Notes under the pieces: model-generated
Told to the model about the DNA's origin: nothing
The model's database searches: none
The model's input: the letters and a program-made list of their open reading frames with translations, nothing else
NCBI RefSeq assembly: GCF_019249215.1
Contig: NZ_JAESDI010000001.1
Coordinates: forward strand, 314,728-378,727
Direction: 5' to 3'
DNA from: Alteromonas lipotrueae
Lineage (GTDB): Bacteria > Pseudomonadota > Gammaproteobacteria > Enterobacterales > Alteromonadaceae
Length of the DNA stretch: 64,000 nt
Part shown: piece by piece, positions 38,341 to 48,766 of the stretch
Numbering within the stretch: position 1 is the stretch's first letter
Layout of the letters: every line of letters begins with the position of its first letter
Position numbers and translations under genes: made by a program

Positions 38341-40818
38341 TTAGAATGTCTGACCGATATTAAAGGTGAAGAATTTAGCATCATCACCATCACGTTCTTG
38401 GATCGCTCTTGAGAAGCTGAATACCATCGGTCCCATTGGTGAAATCCATTGTACCGAAATACCAGCGGAACTACGATACAGCGTCCAGTCAGAATAGTCC
38501 ATTAACGAACCATACTGAGTGCTAGACTGATCAAAATCTTTGAATTGGTCGTAATCGAACTCAGTATCCCACACGTTGCCCACATCCACAAATAGACTGG
38601 TTCTTACCGAGTTGTCCATATCTGCTTCCACAAAAGGTGTGGGAACAATTAACTCAAGACCACCTAGTGCCATTGCGTTACCACCAAGACTGCGACTAGA
38701 TAATGTAATCACATCATCAATAGGGTCTGTTGGATAAACTTCACCATCAGGACCTGTTAAAGAGCCACTTGGTGAGCGAATGATACCACGCGGACCTACG
38801 GTGTTATTCTCAAACCCACGAAGTGAATCCGAGCCACCAGCGGTGAAGTTTTCGGTGAACGGCAATATCTGCTCATTACCATTTACATCACCATAGCCGT
38901 TACCGTAACCCATTCTAATTCTGGCAAGTACTGACCAGCGCTGATTTCTAGACAGTGGGAAATACCACTTTCCATCGAACAAGGTTTTGAAATAATTCAC
39001 ATCAGAATTAGGTGTAGTAATACTAAATGAGGCACGCTGTGACGAGCCTGCTGTAGGGAATAAACCGCGGTTTAATGTACTACGACTCCAACTTACGCTG
39101 GCAAGATAGCTATGGTATTTAATGGGCGCATCAGGATCATCGCCATCAAGGAACTGGTTATAAAACTGCTCCGTTTGCTCATAATAACCACGGTTATAGA
39201 GCTCTACGTTACTGTACGTCAGCCCGAAGTTGATTCGGTTAAATTCGTTTATCGGGTACCCGATATTCGCACCTACAGACCACTGCTTGGAGTTATATTG
39301 GATAACGTTAAAGTCTGAGCCGTCAAATTCACTATATCCTAACGAACCACCTAAACTGATACCGTCGATAGTAAAGTAAGGGTCGTTATAGGTAATTTGC
39401 GCCGAACGTTGATAAGAAACCGTACTTAAGTTTAAACCCACGCGCTTACCGGTACCCAAGAAGTTATCTTGTTGAATACCCGCTTGAAGGCTTAACTTAG
39501 TTTGATCGCCGTACCCAATACCGGCGTTGAATGAACCAGAAGGCTGCTCTTTAACGTTGAAGTTGACGTCTACTTGGTCATCTTGGCCTGGAATTCTGAT
39601 GGTTTCAAATTCAACCTCTTCCATATACGTCAAACGTGACAATTGGTTCTTGGAAGATTCAAGTAAGTTATTTGATAACCATGTACCTTCCATTTGGCTT
39701 ACGTTCTGACGTAAAACGTTATCAGCAGTAACAACGTTACCGTTGAACTTAATACGCTTAACGTAAATACGTTTGCCCGGGTCTACTGACAAGGTCAGTT
39801 TCACCGTTTTATCTTCATCGTTAATGTTTGGTACCGTGGTCACTGTTGGATAAGCGTAACCAAATCGGCCAAGGTACTTACTGATAAATTCTTCTGTGTA
39901 AGTGACTTCGGCTTGGTTATAAAGCTCACCTGGCGTTAGTGGTAATACACGCTGAATATAGTCTTCATGACCCAGCACATCACCCACCAGCTCGACTTCA
40001 GAGATAGTGTATTGCTCGCCTTCACTTACGTTCATTGCAACGTAAATACCCGACTTTTCAGGGGTCATGGATACTTGTGTAGAATCCACATTGAAGCGAA
40101 GGTAACCACGATCTAAATAGTGATTACGTAGTGATTCCATATCACCTTGCAACGTTTGTTGCTGATAGCGGGTTTCTGACAAGAAATCCCACCACGGAGT
40201 ATCGAACTGCAACTCAAACTGATCCATCAACTCTGCGTCAGTAAAAATCTCGTTACCAACGATGTTGATTTGTTGAATTTTAGCCGCATCACCTTCTTCG
40301 AAAAGTAATTTCAAATCGACACGATTTCGAGGAAGCGGCGTAATAATCGCTGTTACATCAGCGTTATATTTACCAATGCTGTAAAAGAAATCTTTCAAGC
40401 CATTTTCAATCGACGTTAGAACGGTCTTATCTAAGGGCTCACCTAATCGTACGCCATTGCCGTCTAAGCTTTCTTGGAGCTGCTCATCTTTAATATCATC
40501 GTTGCCCTCAAAAATAATATTACTTATTGTGGGGCGTTCGGCTACGCGTACTACCAATGTGTTGCCGTCACGCAGAATTTCGACGTTTTCGAAATGCGTT
40601 GATGAGTACAGAGAACGGATAAGCTGAGTTACCCGAAAGGTATTTAGCTCATCACCAACCTGAACTGGCAAATAGGTTAAGGCTGCACCTAGTGCTACCC
40701 GCTGTAGACCTTCTACTCGAATATCTTCTACAACGAATTCACTATTCTGCGCCGCAGCATTGGCAAAGCTAGCACTGGAAAAAATGGCTCCGGCTGCTAC
40801 TAACTGTTTTAACTTCAT
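38341..40818 (-). CDS. bamA: Outer-membrane protein assembly factor BamA
   Basis: 825 aa Omp85 protein. Signal peptide (1-21), five POTRA domains (about 28-430; first one FVVEDIRVEGLQRVALGAAL), then a 16-strand barrel (about 435-825). The lid-lock sequence is SDSLRGFENNTVGPRG, and the protein ends in Phe (FTFNIGQTF). It inserts and folds outer-membrane barrels. Between rseP and skp. Confidence 0.97.
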   Translation of the reverse strand: MKLKQLVAAGAIFSSASFANAAAQNSEFVVEDIRVEGLQRVALGAALTYLPVQVGDELNTFRVTQLIRSLYSSTHFENVEILRDGNTLVVRVAERPTISNIIFEGNDDIKDEQLQESLDGNGVRLGEPLDKTVLTSIENGLKDFFYSIGKYNADVTAIITPLPRNRVDLKLLFEEGDAAKIQQINIVGNEIFTDAELMDQFELQFDTPWWDFLSETRYQQQTLQGDMESLRNHYLDRGYLRFNVDSTQVSMTPEKSGIYVAMNVSEGEQYTISEVELVGDVLGHEDYIQRVLPLTPGELYNQAEVTYTEEFISKYLGRFGYAYPTVTTVPNINDEDKTVKLTLSVDPGKRIYVKRIKFNGNVVTADNVLRQNVSQMEGTWLSNNLLESSKNQLSRLTYMEEVEFETIRIPGQDDQVDVNFNVKEQPSGSFNAGIGYGDQTKLSLQAGIQQDNFLGTGKRVGLNLSTVSYQRSAQITYNDPYFTIDGISLGGSLGYSEFDGSDFNVIQYNSKQWSVGANIGYPINEFNRINFGLTYSNVELYNRGYYEQTEQFYNQFLDGDDPDAPIKYHSYLASVSWSRSTLNRGLFPTAGSSQRASFSITTPNSDVNYFKTLFDGKWYFPLSRNQRWSVLARIRMGYGNGYGDVNGNEQILPFTENFTAGGSDSLRGFENNTVGPRGIIRSPSGSLTGPDGEVYPTDPIDDVITLSSRSLGGNAMALGGLELIVPTPFVEADMDNSVRTSLFVDVGNVWDTEFDYDQFKDFDQSSTQYGSLMDYSDWTLYRSSAGISVQWISPMGPMVFSFSRAIQERDGDDAKFFTFNIGQTF

Positions 40819-40876
40819 CTATTTTTCTTTTCCTGGCCGCGTTTTATGTTAGCTGTTTTATGTTTCCTGACTTTCA

Positions 40877-42229
40877 TCAGGCTATGCGAGCAATATCGTT
40901 CATAATAGCGATACCCATTATCATAAACAGAAGCACGCCACCGATTCTGTAACCCCACTCCTGTACCGCATCAGGCACAGGCTTGCCGGTAAGCCATTCC
41001 ACGATGTAAAACATCAGGTGACCACCATCTAGCATGGGCAAGGGTAGTAAATTAATTATGCCTAAATTCACACTAATTAAGGCAAGAAAGCTCAAAAAGT
41101 AAGCCAAGCCGTAACCGGCACTGGTTCCTGCTCCTTGAGCGATGGATATAGGCCCACTTAAATTTTTCACCGAAACATCGCCGGTGACTAATTTGCCTAT
41201 CATCTCAACACTGAGTGTCATTAAGCGCCACGTTTTATCTAACGCTCTTCCAACTGCCTCTACTATGCCATATTGATGGGTAAACACATACCCTTCAGGC
41301 CAAGCTTCAAACGTTGGGCTTACCCCTAAATACCCAGTTTGCCCTTCTGGTGTATCGCGGCGCGCTATCGTTGCACGCAGTTGCTGGGGTTGTCCATCCC
41401 TTTCAATCGACAATACAACCGAATCTCCAGGGCTTTCAACAATCACATCAACTAAGGCCTGCCACGTGGTTAATTCATCGCCATTTAACGCGAGTAATTT
41501 ATCACCTGCCTGCAAACCAGCCTCTTGTGCTGCACTTCCTTCTCCAACAAAACCCACTTCTAACGTTGGATTAGGACGAAAAGGGGTTATTCCTAGACTG
41601 CTTAAAGGAGACTCGCTATCAGGGTCAAAGTTCCAACCCTCAAGTGTAAATGTTACTTCTTTTTCTTTTTTATCTTGGGTTAATACAGTAACTCGGGCCG
41701 ATTCTTGACCAATGTAAGAAACCACTTCAAGGTTCACTGCTTCCCAATCTGGGGTGCTACGACTTCCTACCTTAATGACTTCATCACCCTTAACAACACC
41801 TGCTTGGGCTGCAATACTTCCAGGTTCAATATTGCCAATAACAGGCTTTACTGTTTGAAGCCCAACTAAGTACATCAACCACAACGCAAAAACAGCAAAG
41901 ATAAAATTCACGCCAGGGCCAGCAAAAATAATAGACATGCGCTGTAATACCGGCTTATGGTTAAACGCCTTATGTTCTAGCTCTGGGGGTACGTCGTCAA
42001 TTCGTCCATCAAGCATGCGTACGTAGCCACCGAGCGGGATCATAGCAATCACATACTCGGTGCCTGTTTTACTGGTTCTACGCCAAAGCGGCTTGCCAAA
42101 ACCAATAGAAAAACGCTCTACTTGCACGCCACAACGCCGCGCTATATAGAAGTGTCCCCACTCATGTACCGCGACTAAAATACCTAACGCGACTATAAAT
42201 GCACCTAAGCTCCATAAAAATCCTAACAC
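40877..42229 (-). CDS. rseP: Site-2 zinc protease RseP
   Basis: 450 aa, identical in length to E. coli RseP. The zinc site HEWGH is at residues 22-26 inside TM1. Two PDZ domains occupy about 115-310 (FVGEGSAAQEAGLQAGDKLL in the second). The third zinc-ligand motif LPMLDGGHL is near residue 400. It cuts RseA within the membrane during the sigma-E response. GTG start at 42229, overlapping the dxr stop by a few nucleotides. Confidence 0.97.
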   Translation of the reverse strand: MLGFLWSLGAFIVALGILVAVHEWGHFYIARRCGVQVERFSIGFGKPLWRRTSKTGTEYVIAMIPLGGYVRMLDGRIDDVPPELEHKAFNHKPVLQRMSIIFAGPGVNFIFAVFALWLMYLVGLQTVKPVIGNIEPGSIAAQAGVVKGDEVIKVGSRSTPDWEAVNLEVVSYIGQESARVTVLTQDKKEKEVTFTLEGWNFDPDSESPLSSLGITPFRPNPTLEVGFVGEGSAAQEAGLQAGDKLLALNGDELTTWQALVDVIVESPGDSVVLSIERDGQPQQLRATIARRDTPEGQTGYLGVSPTFEAWPEGYVFTHQYGIVEAVGRALDKTWRLMTLSVEMIGKLVTGDVSVKNLSGPISIAQGAGTSAGYGLAYFLSFLALISVNLGIINLLPLPMLDGGHLMFYIVEWLTGKPVPDAVQEWGYRIGGVLLFMIMGIAIMNDIARIA

Positions 42230-43410
42230 GTGAACTTACCTCTAATGACTTGGTCTGCTACCGTGCGGGCGGCAGTATCCTGTTCAAGGATTTGTTGGAT
42301 AGATGAAACGGTTACTGGTTCCATTTTGTTTAGGGTTTCTTCATTGACTACTGCAATATCCGTAAACCCTATTTTCCCCTCTAGAAAAGAGGCCACCGCT
42401 ATTTCATTTGCAGCATTTAAACGGGTGGTAGCTGCCTGCCCTTCTCTACATGCATCAATGGCGAGTTTTAAATTTGGATAGCGCGTGAAACACGGCGTTT
42501 CAAAACTAAAATTAGCCATATCAGAAAAATCTAATGGCTTAACACCAGCATCAATGCGAGATGGGTAGGCAAGACCATAAGCAATTGGTGTGCGCATATC
42601 TGGGTTACCCAGCTGCGCTATAACCGAACCGTCTACATACTGCACCATCGAATGAATAAAACTTTGTGGGTGGACCACCACTTGAATGTCGTCTGGCGAT
42701 GCACCAAATAACCAACAGGCCTCAATAAACTCAAGCCCTTTGTTCATCATAGTGGCCGAATCTATCGTGATTTTACGCCCCATAGACCAATTAGGGTGGC
42801 TGCTCGCTTCATCAATCGTAATAGCATTAAAGGAACCTAATTCACGTTCTCTGAAAGGCCCCCCTGAGCCTGTTAGCAAAATCTTGCTAATACCCGCCTT
42901 CTCCAATTCGCCATACTCATAACCTTGAGGGAGACATTGAAAGATAGCGTTATGCTCACTGTCTATAGGTAAAATTTCAGCGCCGCTTTGTGTTGCAGCG
43001 TCAATAAATAATGCACCAGACATCACTAGCGCTTCTTTATTTGCTAATAATACCTTTTTACCCGCTTTCACAGCCGCTAATGTAGGTAGCAAACCTGCCG
43101 CCCCCACTATGGCCGCCATCACAGTATCGACTTCGGCTGCACAAGACACGTCTTCTAAAGCTTTAGCGCCACAGAGTATTTCGGCGGTGATATTGTATTC
43201 TGTCGCTAGCGTGCAAGCCTCTTTGTACCTAGCTTCATCAGCAACCACCACGAATCGAGGCGAGCACTTCTGCGCTTGCTGCATAAGTAATTCAAGCTGA
43301 CCATTGCCAGTAATGGCAAAGGTGCGGTATTTTTCAGGATGACGATTAATAACATCGAGGGTATTACAACCAATAGAGCCGGTTGCCCCTAAAACGGTAA
43401 CGGTTTGCAT
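42223..43410 (-). CDS. dxr: 1-deoxy-D-xylulose 5-phosphate reductoisomerase
   Basis: 395 aa from ATG 43410, whose A is also the last base of the cdsA stop (TGATG overlap), which argues for this start over a GTG 12 nt upstream. NADPH-binding VTVLGATGSIGCNTLDV opens the protein. The active-site LPIDSEHNAIFQCL and the loop SSHPNWSMGRKITIDSATMM (metal and substrate site) are present. Second step of the MEP isoprenoid route. Confidence 0.97.
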   Translation of the reverse strand: MQTVTVLGATGSIGCNTLDVINRHPEKYRTFAITGNGQLELLMQQAQKCSPRFVVVADEARYKEACTLATEYNITAEILCGAKALEDVSCAAEVDTVMAAIVGAAGLLPTLAAVKAGKKVLLANKEALVMSGALFIDAATQSGAEILPIDSEHNAIFQCLPQGYEYGELEKAGISKILLTGSGGPFRERELGSFNAITIDEASSHPNWSMGRKITIDSATMMNKGLEFIEACWLFGASPDDIQVVVHPQSFIHSMVQYVDGSVIAQLGNPDMRTPIAYGLAYPSRIDAGVKPLDFSDMANFSFETPCFTRYPNLKLAIDACREGQAATTRLNAANEIAVASFLEGKIGFTDIAVVNEETLNKMEPVTVSSIQQILEQDTAARTVADQVIRGKFTC

Positions 43411-44273
43411 CACGCCATCCACGTTACATAGCAGAACGCAAAGACCGGAAATGCAGCAGTTAAGCTATCGATTCTGTCAAGCACTCCGCCGTGTCCAGGC
43501 AAGATTTTTCCACTATCTTTAATACCCGCACAGCGTTTTAGCATACTTTCGTTAAGGTCACCTAATGCTGAAACCGCCACGGTAACGCCGCCGATAATGA
43601 GGTGCAACCAAATGCGGGAAGGCTCAACCTGATAGTGCAATGCAGCAAAAGCAATAATGGCAAATGAAGCTGCAATGCCACCTATAAGACCTTCTAAACT
43701 TTTACCTGGAGAAACATTAGGACGTAACTTGTGGCGACCAAATTTAACGCCTACGAAGAAAGCGCCTATATCTGCTGCCCACACGATACCTAAAACGTAG
43801 AAAATAAGTGATGCACCATAAAAGGGGTCTACATCGTGCAGACTGGTGCGAAGGGCAATAACCGCCACCCAAGTTGGAATTAAGGTAAGTAAGCCGAACA
43901 CGGTGCGCACACTGCGGCTTTCACGCCAAAACTTGGTGTATTTTGGGTATGCCAGCACCATGAAAAGAGAAACTATCCACCACACCACTGCTATACCTAA
44001 AATTCCGTGATATAAATCGTGAAGTTGACCTTGATACCAAATAACACTGGTATCAACAATTAAGGATAAGCTGATGCAGATAGCGAATGCTGCTGCCATG
44101 AAGAGTATTTTTTTAGGGCGCTCACAAATACCGGACATATTAGCCCATTCGTAAGCCCCTATCGCAACCACACCGGAAATCGCAATTTCAAACCAGAAGA
44201 TAGGCAGAAAAAGTATGGAAAATAGCGCCAAAGGCGCGAGAATTAACGCTGTTATTATTCTTTGTTTTAGCAT
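43410..44273 (-). CDS. cdsA: Phosphatidate cytidylyltransferase
   Basis: 287 aa integral membrane enzyme making CDP-diacylglycerol. About eight TM helices. The C-terminal family signature SMLKRCAGIKDSGKILPGHG then GVLDRIDSL is complete. Located between uppS and dxr with tight spacing. Confidence 0.96.
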   Translation of the reverse strand: MLKQRIITALILAPLALFSILFLPIFWFEIAISGVVAIGAYEWANMSGICERPKKILFMAAAFAICISLSLIVDTSVIWYQGQLHDLYHGILGIAVVWWIVSLFMVLAYPKYTKFWRESRSVRTVFGLLTLIPTWVAVIALRTSLHDVDPFYGASLIFYVLGIVWAADIGAFFVGVKFGRHKLRPNVSPGKSLEGLIGGIAASFAIIAFAALHYQVEPSRIWLHLIIGGVTVAVSALGDLNESMLKRCAGIKDSGKILPGHGGVLDRIDSLTAAFPVFAFCYVTWMA

Positions 44274-44327
44274 AATTGGCTCTCGGCTCCTGTGCTCAGG
44301 CCTGCCCTGATACCTGCCTGCATAGAG

Positions 44328-45110
44328 TTAGCTGCTGGCAGTATCAATTTGTTCACCGGTAAGACCGAACCGTCGTTGGCGAACATTAAAATCATCTACG
44401 GCTAATTGAAAAACATCTTCATTGAAGTCTGGCCATAGTACATCGGTAAAATATAATTCGGCGTACGCACACTGCCATAATAAAAAGTTGCTGATTCGGT
44501 GTTCACCACCCGTGCGTATGAGAAGATCAAGTTCAGGAAGGCTCGCTGTAGAGGTATGTTGATTAAAAACTGCCTCATCAATGTCTTGAAGCGACATTTC
44601 GCCTTGCTTTACTTTTTCAGCTACTTCTTTTGCGGCATTAACAATGTCCCATCTGCCACCGTAATTGGCAGCGATATTAAGAACAAGATCGTTATTACCA
44701 GAAGTCATATCTTCCGCTTTGCGGATTTTTGCAACCAACTTGCTATCAAAAGCACTTAAATCGCCTATTACTTTTAAGCGAACGCCATTTTTATGGAGTC
44801 GTTTGGCTTCACTGTTTAACACTAAATTGAACAGTTCCATCAATACACTGACTTCTTCTTCGGGACGCTTCCAATTTTCACTTGAAAAAGCGAACAAGGT
44901 TAAAGACTCAATGCCAGTTTGACGAGCAAAGCGTACCACTGCTCGAACAGACTCAACACCTGCCTTGTGCCCGAAGGTACGAATTTTCCCTTTCTTTTGC
45001 GCCCAACGACCATTGCCATCCATAATAATGGCGACATGTTTAGGGCCAGCAACGGATGCTGGCCCTACTGTATCAGTCGTTTTGGCTGCGTTTGACCGCT
45101 TCCCAATCAT
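44328..45110 (-). CDS. uppS: Undecaprenyl diphosphate synthase
   Basis: 260 aa cis-prenyltransferase. Active-site block AIIMDGNGRWAQKKGKIR with the catalytic Asp, then ESLTLFAFSSENWKRP. The C-terminal LLIRTGGEHRISNFLLWQCA is the second signature. It makes the carrier lipid precursor for peptidoglycan and O-antigen. About 20 residues precede the conserved start, a little longer than in E. coli. Confidence 0.96.
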   Translation of the reverse strand: MIGKRSNAAKTTDTVGPASVAGPKHVAIIMDGNGRWAQKKGKIRTFGHKAGVESVRAVVRFARQTGIESLTLFAFSSENWKRPEEEVSVLMELFNLVLNSEAKRLHKNGVRLKVIGDLSAFDSKLVAKIRKAEDMTSGNNDLVLNIAANYGGRWDIVNAAKEVAEKVKQGEMSLQDIDEAVFNQHTSTASLPELDLLIRTGGEHRISNFLLWQCAYAELYFTDVLWPDFNEDVFQLAVDDFNVRQRRFGLTGEQIDTASS

Positions 45111-45118
45111 AATACTTG

Positions 45119-45676
45119 TTACACTTCCATCAGTTCTTTTTCTTTAACAGCAAGCATGCCGTCAACTTTCTTAATGAAGTCATTCGTTAAAGACTGAATA
45201 TTTTCTTCCGCTGCGCGGCTTTCATCTTCGCTGATTTCTTTCTCTTTAAGTAATTCTTTGACGTCGCTGTTAGCATCGCGGCGGATATTTCGAATTGAAA
45301 CTCGGCCGTTTTCTGCTTCATTACGCACCACACGAATAAGGTCTTTTCGACGCTCTTCGGTAAGCGGCGGAAGTGGAATTCGAATAGAACCACCCGCGCT
45401 CATTGGGTTTAATCCCAAATCTGCCTGCATAATTGCTTTTTCAACAGCTTGAATAGCACTTTTATCAAACACAGTCAGTGCCAATGTACGGCTATCTTCC
45501 GCAATGACGTTAGCTACTTGCTTAAGCGGTGTGTCTGTACCGTAGTAAGGTACCATAATGCCATCTAATAAGCTTGGATGAGCACGGCCTGTGCGAATTT
45601 TGCTAAACTGGCCTTTAAGTGCACTGATGCTTTTATCCATACGCTCTTGCGCATCTAATTCAATTTCATCAATCAC
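45119..45676 (-). CDS. frr: Ribosome recycling factor
   Basis: 185 aa, the standard length. Releases ribosomes from mRNA after termination together with EF-G. Start GTG at 45676. Conserved [20 protein letters not shown] then [11 protein letters not shown], and [20 protein letters not shown]. Follows pyrH by 22 nt. Confidence 0.97.
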   Translation of the reverse strand: MIDEIELDAQERMDKSISALKGQFSKIRTGRAHPSLLDGIMVPYYGTDTPLKQVANVIAEDSRTLALTVFDKSAIQAVEKAIMQADLGLNPMSAGGSIRIPLPPLTEERRKDLIRVVRNEAENGRVSIRNIRRDANSDVKELLKEKEISEDESRAAEENIQSLTNDFIKKVDGMLAVKEKELMEV

Positions 45677-45698
45677 GTTATATTTCCTATTTTCTTAA

Positions 45699-46436
45699 TT
45701 AACTATTGTCAGCGTGACAAATTAGGGTGCCAACTTGCTCACCCATAACAACACGTTTCAAACAACCTGCTTCGTTCATATTAAATACACGGATAGGTAG
45801 GCTGTGATCTCTAGCAAGTGTGAACGCTGACAGGTCCATCACTTTTAATTCTTTCTCGAGTACTTCTTGATAAGACAGTTGATCATATAAAGTAGCATCT
45901 GGATTTTTAACTGGGTCATCGCTATAAACACCATCAACTTTCGTGGCTTTTAGCACGGCATCGGCTTCAATTTCAATACCGCGAAGACACGCGGCTGAAT
46001 CTGTGGTGAAGAAAGGATTACCTGTACCCGCTGAAAAAATAACCACACGGCCAGATTTTAATAAACTAATCGCTTCTGCCCAGTTGTAAGCATCGCACAC
46101 GCCATTTAAAGGTATAGCTGACATCATACGCGCATTAACAAAGGCACGATGCAGTGCATCACGCATGGCTAAGCCGTTCATTACGGTAGCAAGCATACCC
46201 ATGTGGTCGCCTACAACGCGGTTCATGCCAGCTTTTGCAAGCCCTTCGCCGCGGAACAAGTTACCGCCACCAATAACCAAGCCTACTTGAACACCTAGTT
46301 CAACAAGTTCTTTGATTTCTTGGGCCATACGGTCAAGTACTTTAGGATCGATGCCAAAGCCTTCTTCACCCATAAGGGCTTCGCCACTTAGCTTTAACAG
46401 AATGCGTCGATATGCTGATTTCGGTGTGATACTCAT
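45699..46436 (-). CDS. pyrH: UMP kinase
   Basis: 245 aa amino-acid-kinase-fold enzyme phosphorylating [23 protein letters not shown] near the N-terminus and [20 protein letters not shown] for the GGG loop; [19 protein letters not shown] is further conserved. It lies after the tsf terminator, with 170 nt of upstream DNA, so it probably has its own promoter. Confidence 0.97.
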   Translation of the reverse strand: MSITPKSAYRRILLKLSGEALMGEEGFGIDPKVLDRMAQEIKELVELGVQVGLVIGGGNLFRGEGLAKAGMNRVVGDHMGMLATVMNGLAMRDALHRAFVNARMMSAIPLNGVCDAYNWAEAISLLKSGRVVIFSAGTGNPFFTTDSAACLRGIEIEADAVLKATKVDGVYSDDPVKNPDATLYDQLSYQEVLEKELKVMDLSAFTLARDHSLPIRVFNMNEAGCLKRVVMGEQVGTLICHADNS

Positions 46437-46606
46437 TATTCGATATGTCCTCGTAAACCCATTTTGTCTTATGCTTTTCTATTATTTACACACTGCTTTT
46501 GCAGGTAAAAAGAATAGGACAAAATGCTTTCGTAAGCGTTTAAAGATTTTACCGTTTTGCACTCTACCTTACCTTAGCAAAACCGTAACCCGCGGGTAGT
46601 AGCTAT

Positions 46607-46630
46607 AAAAAAGCACCTCCGAAGAGGTGC
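46607..46630 (-). terminator. Rho-independent terminator of tsf
   Basis: On the minus strand GCACCTC-TTCG-GAGGTGC, a 7-bp stem with a stable TTCG loop, followed by six T residues. It separates rpsB-tsf from pyrH-frr. Confidence 0.9.
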
Positions 46631-46677
46631 CTTGTAGTTTATCTGACATTAACACAATGCAAAAGATAAACGCCCAA

Positions 46678-47550
46678 TTATTTCTTGGCCGCTTCCATTT
46701 GTGCTGCAACTTCTGCTGCAAAGTCTTCAGTTTTCTTCTCGATACCTTCACCAACTTCGAAACGTACGAAGTTAACAACATCAGCAGAGTTGTTTTTAAG
46801 CAACTCAGCAACGCTGATTGAAGGATCTTTAACGAAAGGCTGACCAGTTAAGCTTACTTCACCAGTAAACTTCTTCATGCGGCCTGCAACCATCTTCTCT
46901 GCGATATCAGCTGGCTTACCAGACTGCATTGCAATACCGATTTGGATTTCTTTCTCTTTCTCAACAACTTCAGCTGGAACATTTTCAGGCTTAACGAACT
47001 GAGGGCTAGCCGCTGCAACGTGCATTGCAATGTCTTTAGCCAACTCTTCGCTGCCACCAGTAAGAATTGAGATTACGCCGATACGACCGCCGTGCACGTA
47101 TGCACCTAGTGTATCGCCTTCAACGTTGATAACGCGACGAGGAGAGATGTTTTCACCGATTTTCGCCACTAATGTGTCACGAACGTCGCTTACTTTAGCA
47201 CCGTTAAGTTCAGACGCATTCAACGTGTCGATATCGTTGATGTTGTTCGCTGCTGCTATTTCTAGCAACTCGTTACCAAACTTAAGGAAACCTTCGTCAC
47301 GTGCTACGAAATCTGTTTCACAGTTAATTTCAAGCATAGTCGCGCGACCGTCTTGAACTTTAGTAAGGATTACACCTTCAGCTGCGATACGGCCTGCTTT
47401 TTTAGCTGCTTTCGCTTGGCCTGATTTACGCATGTTTTCAATGGCTAGCTCAATGTCACCATCCGTTTCAACCAGGGCTTTCTTACAATCCAGCATACCT
47501 GCGCCTGTACGCTCGCGCAGTTCTTTAACTAGTGCTGCAGTCACTGCCAT
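46678..47550 (-). CDS. tsf: Elongation factor Ts
   Basis: 290 aa nucleotide-exchange factor for EF-Tu. The N-terminal UBA-like domain has [20 protein letters not shown]. The core contains the EF-Tu contact motif [14 protein letters not shown]. The C-terminal part has [12 protein letters not shown]. Standard partner of rpsB, 123 nt downstream of it. Confidence 0.97.
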   Translation of the reverse strand: MAVTAALVKELRERTGAGMLDCKKALVETDGDIELAIENMRKSGQAKAAKKAGRIAAEGVILTKVQDGRATMLEINCETDFVARDEGFLKFGNELLEIAAANNINDIDTLNASELNGAKVSDVRDTLVAKIGENISPRRVINVEGDTLGAYVHGGRIGVISILTGGSEELAKDIAMHVAAASPQFVKPENVPAEVVEKEKEIQIGIAMQSGKPADIAEKMVAGRMKKFTGEVSLTGQPFVKDPSISVAELLKNNSADVVNFVRFEVGEGIEKKTEDFAAEVAAQMEAAKK

Positions 47551-47592
47551 TTTTCAATTCCTCAGCAATAAATATAAATTCGGTTAGGTAAA

Positions 47593-47610
47593 AGGGGCGT
47601 TATCGCCCCT
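47593..47610 (-). terminator. Attenuator-like hairpin between rpsB and tsf
   Basis: Stem AGGGGCG / CGCCCCT with a 4-nt loop, followed on the minus strand by only TTTTAC. The short T-tract suggests partial termination, as described for the rpsB-tsf junction of E. coli. A second small hairpin (CAATACG / CGTATTG) stands just before it at about 47613-47629. Confidence 0.6.
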
Positions 47611-47673
47611 CTCAATACGTTTCGTATTGTTGCACTATCATATGCTTTTGATATGACAGTAAAGCGAACAGAA

Positions 47674-48405
47674 TTACTCTGCTGCTTCTACGAAGTCGTC
47701 TTGCTCAGCTTGTGCTTCAAGGTTGCTTTCGCGACCAGAAATTACAGCGTTAGCAGCGGCATCCAAGTATAGTTGAACTGCGCGGATTGCATCGTCGTTA
47801 CCAGGAATGATGTAATCAACACCATCTGGGTTAGAGTTAGTATCCACAACACCAACAACTGGAATACCCAGGTTACGTGCTTCTGTGATAGCAATGTGCT
47901 CGTGGTCTGCATCGACAACAAAGATAGCGTCTGGTAAGCCGCCCATATCTTTGATTCCGCCAAGGCTGTTTTCAAGCTTTTCCATTTCACGCTGAAGCAT
48001 TAGGGCTTCTTTTTTGGTCAGCTTTTCGAAAGTACCGTCTTGGCTTTTTTGCTCAAGTTCTTTCAAACGCTTGATTGACTGACGAACTGTTTTCCAGTTA
48101 GTCAACATACCACCTAACCAACGCTTGTTAACGTAAAACTGGTCACATTTAACAGCTGCATCTTTTACCGCATCGCCAGCAGCGCGCTTAGTACCTACGA
48201 AAAGGATTTTCCCTTTCTTAGATGCTACGCTTGATAGGTAGTTAAGAGCGTTGTTGAAAAGTGGAACTGTTTTTTCAAGGTTGATGATATGAACTTTGTT
48301 ACGTGCGCCAAAGATGTATGGTTTCATCTTAGGGTTCCAGTAACGAGTTTGGTGACCGAAATGCACACCGGCTTTCAGCATGTCACGCATTGAAACATTT
48401 GCCAT
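47674..48405 (-). CDS. rpsB: 30S ribosomal protein S2
   Basis: 243 aa (E. coli 241). N-terminus [20 protein letters not shown] and [20 protein letters not shown]; central [20 protein letters not shown]; later [30 protein letters not shown] precedes the ATG. It is first in the rpsB-tsf transcript and has a long structured leader. Confidence 0.98.
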   Translation of the reverse strand: MANVSMRDMLKAGVHFGHQTRYWNPKMKPYIFGARNKVHIINLEKTVPLFNNALNYLSSVASKKGKILFVGTKRAAGDAVKDAAVKCDQFYVNKRWLGGMLTNWKTVRQSIKRLKELEQKSQDGTFEKLTKKEALMLQREMEKLENSLGGIKDMGGLPDAIFVVDADHEHIAITEARNLGIPVVGVVDTNSNPDGVDYIIPGNDDAIRAVQLYLDAAANAVISGRESNLEAQAEQDDFVEAAE

Positions 48406-48566
48406 TTTAATTTCCTCTCGGGGTTAGGCCTCCATATACCCATTGTATCGATCCCACCTAAGTAAATAAGTAGAACACCCCGATACGCAGTGTTGGTATA
48501 TGTGTGTTTTAATTAAATTTAATTTACCCTTTTGACCACATGCTTTTAAGGGCATTCCGTCAGGGC
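48406..48566 (-). promoter_or_regulatory. rpsB 5' leader (candidate S2 autoregulatory element)
   Basis: About 160 nt between the predicted start point and the rpsB ATG, much like the length of the enteric rpsB leader where S2 represses its own mRNA. Visible in it are GTGTTCTAC, GGTGGGATCGATAC and GGGTATATGGAGGCC before the ribosome site, with complementary CCAACAC / GGTGTT and GTATCG / CGATAC segments that could pair. The regulatory role is taken from knowledge of the family and was not tested. Confidence 0.6.
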
Positions 48567-48572
48567 GCGCGC

Positions 48573-48601
48573 TTTATACCATATTAAGCTTATCCACTCA
48601 A
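48573..48601 (-). promoter_or_regulatory. Sigma-70 promoter of rpsB-tsf
   Basis: Minus-strand TTGAGT, 17 nt, TATAAA, followed at once by GCGCGCGCCC. The GC-rich discriminator is typical of growth-rate- and ppGpp-controlled ribosomal promoters. Confidence 0.75.
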
Positions 48602-48626
48602 GTTTTACCGCCAGTTTAGCCATTAC

Positions 48627-48654
48627 TTGCATTCTTTAAGACTGCCCCTATACA
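48627..48654 (+). promoter_or_regulatory. Possible sigma-70 promoter of map
   Basis: TTGCAT, 16 nt, TATACA, about 110 nt upstream of the map GTG start and divergent from the rpsB promoter. It is the best match in this 165-nt interval; experimental support is lacking. Confidence 0.45.
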
Positions 48655-48766
48655 CATTCAATCCTAATGGCTAAAATATACTTATATAGATACATTCTGC
48701 ACGTTAACCCCTGCCTATTTTACAAGTGGTAGCGTAACGGCCTAAATAAACGAATAGAGAGACGCT

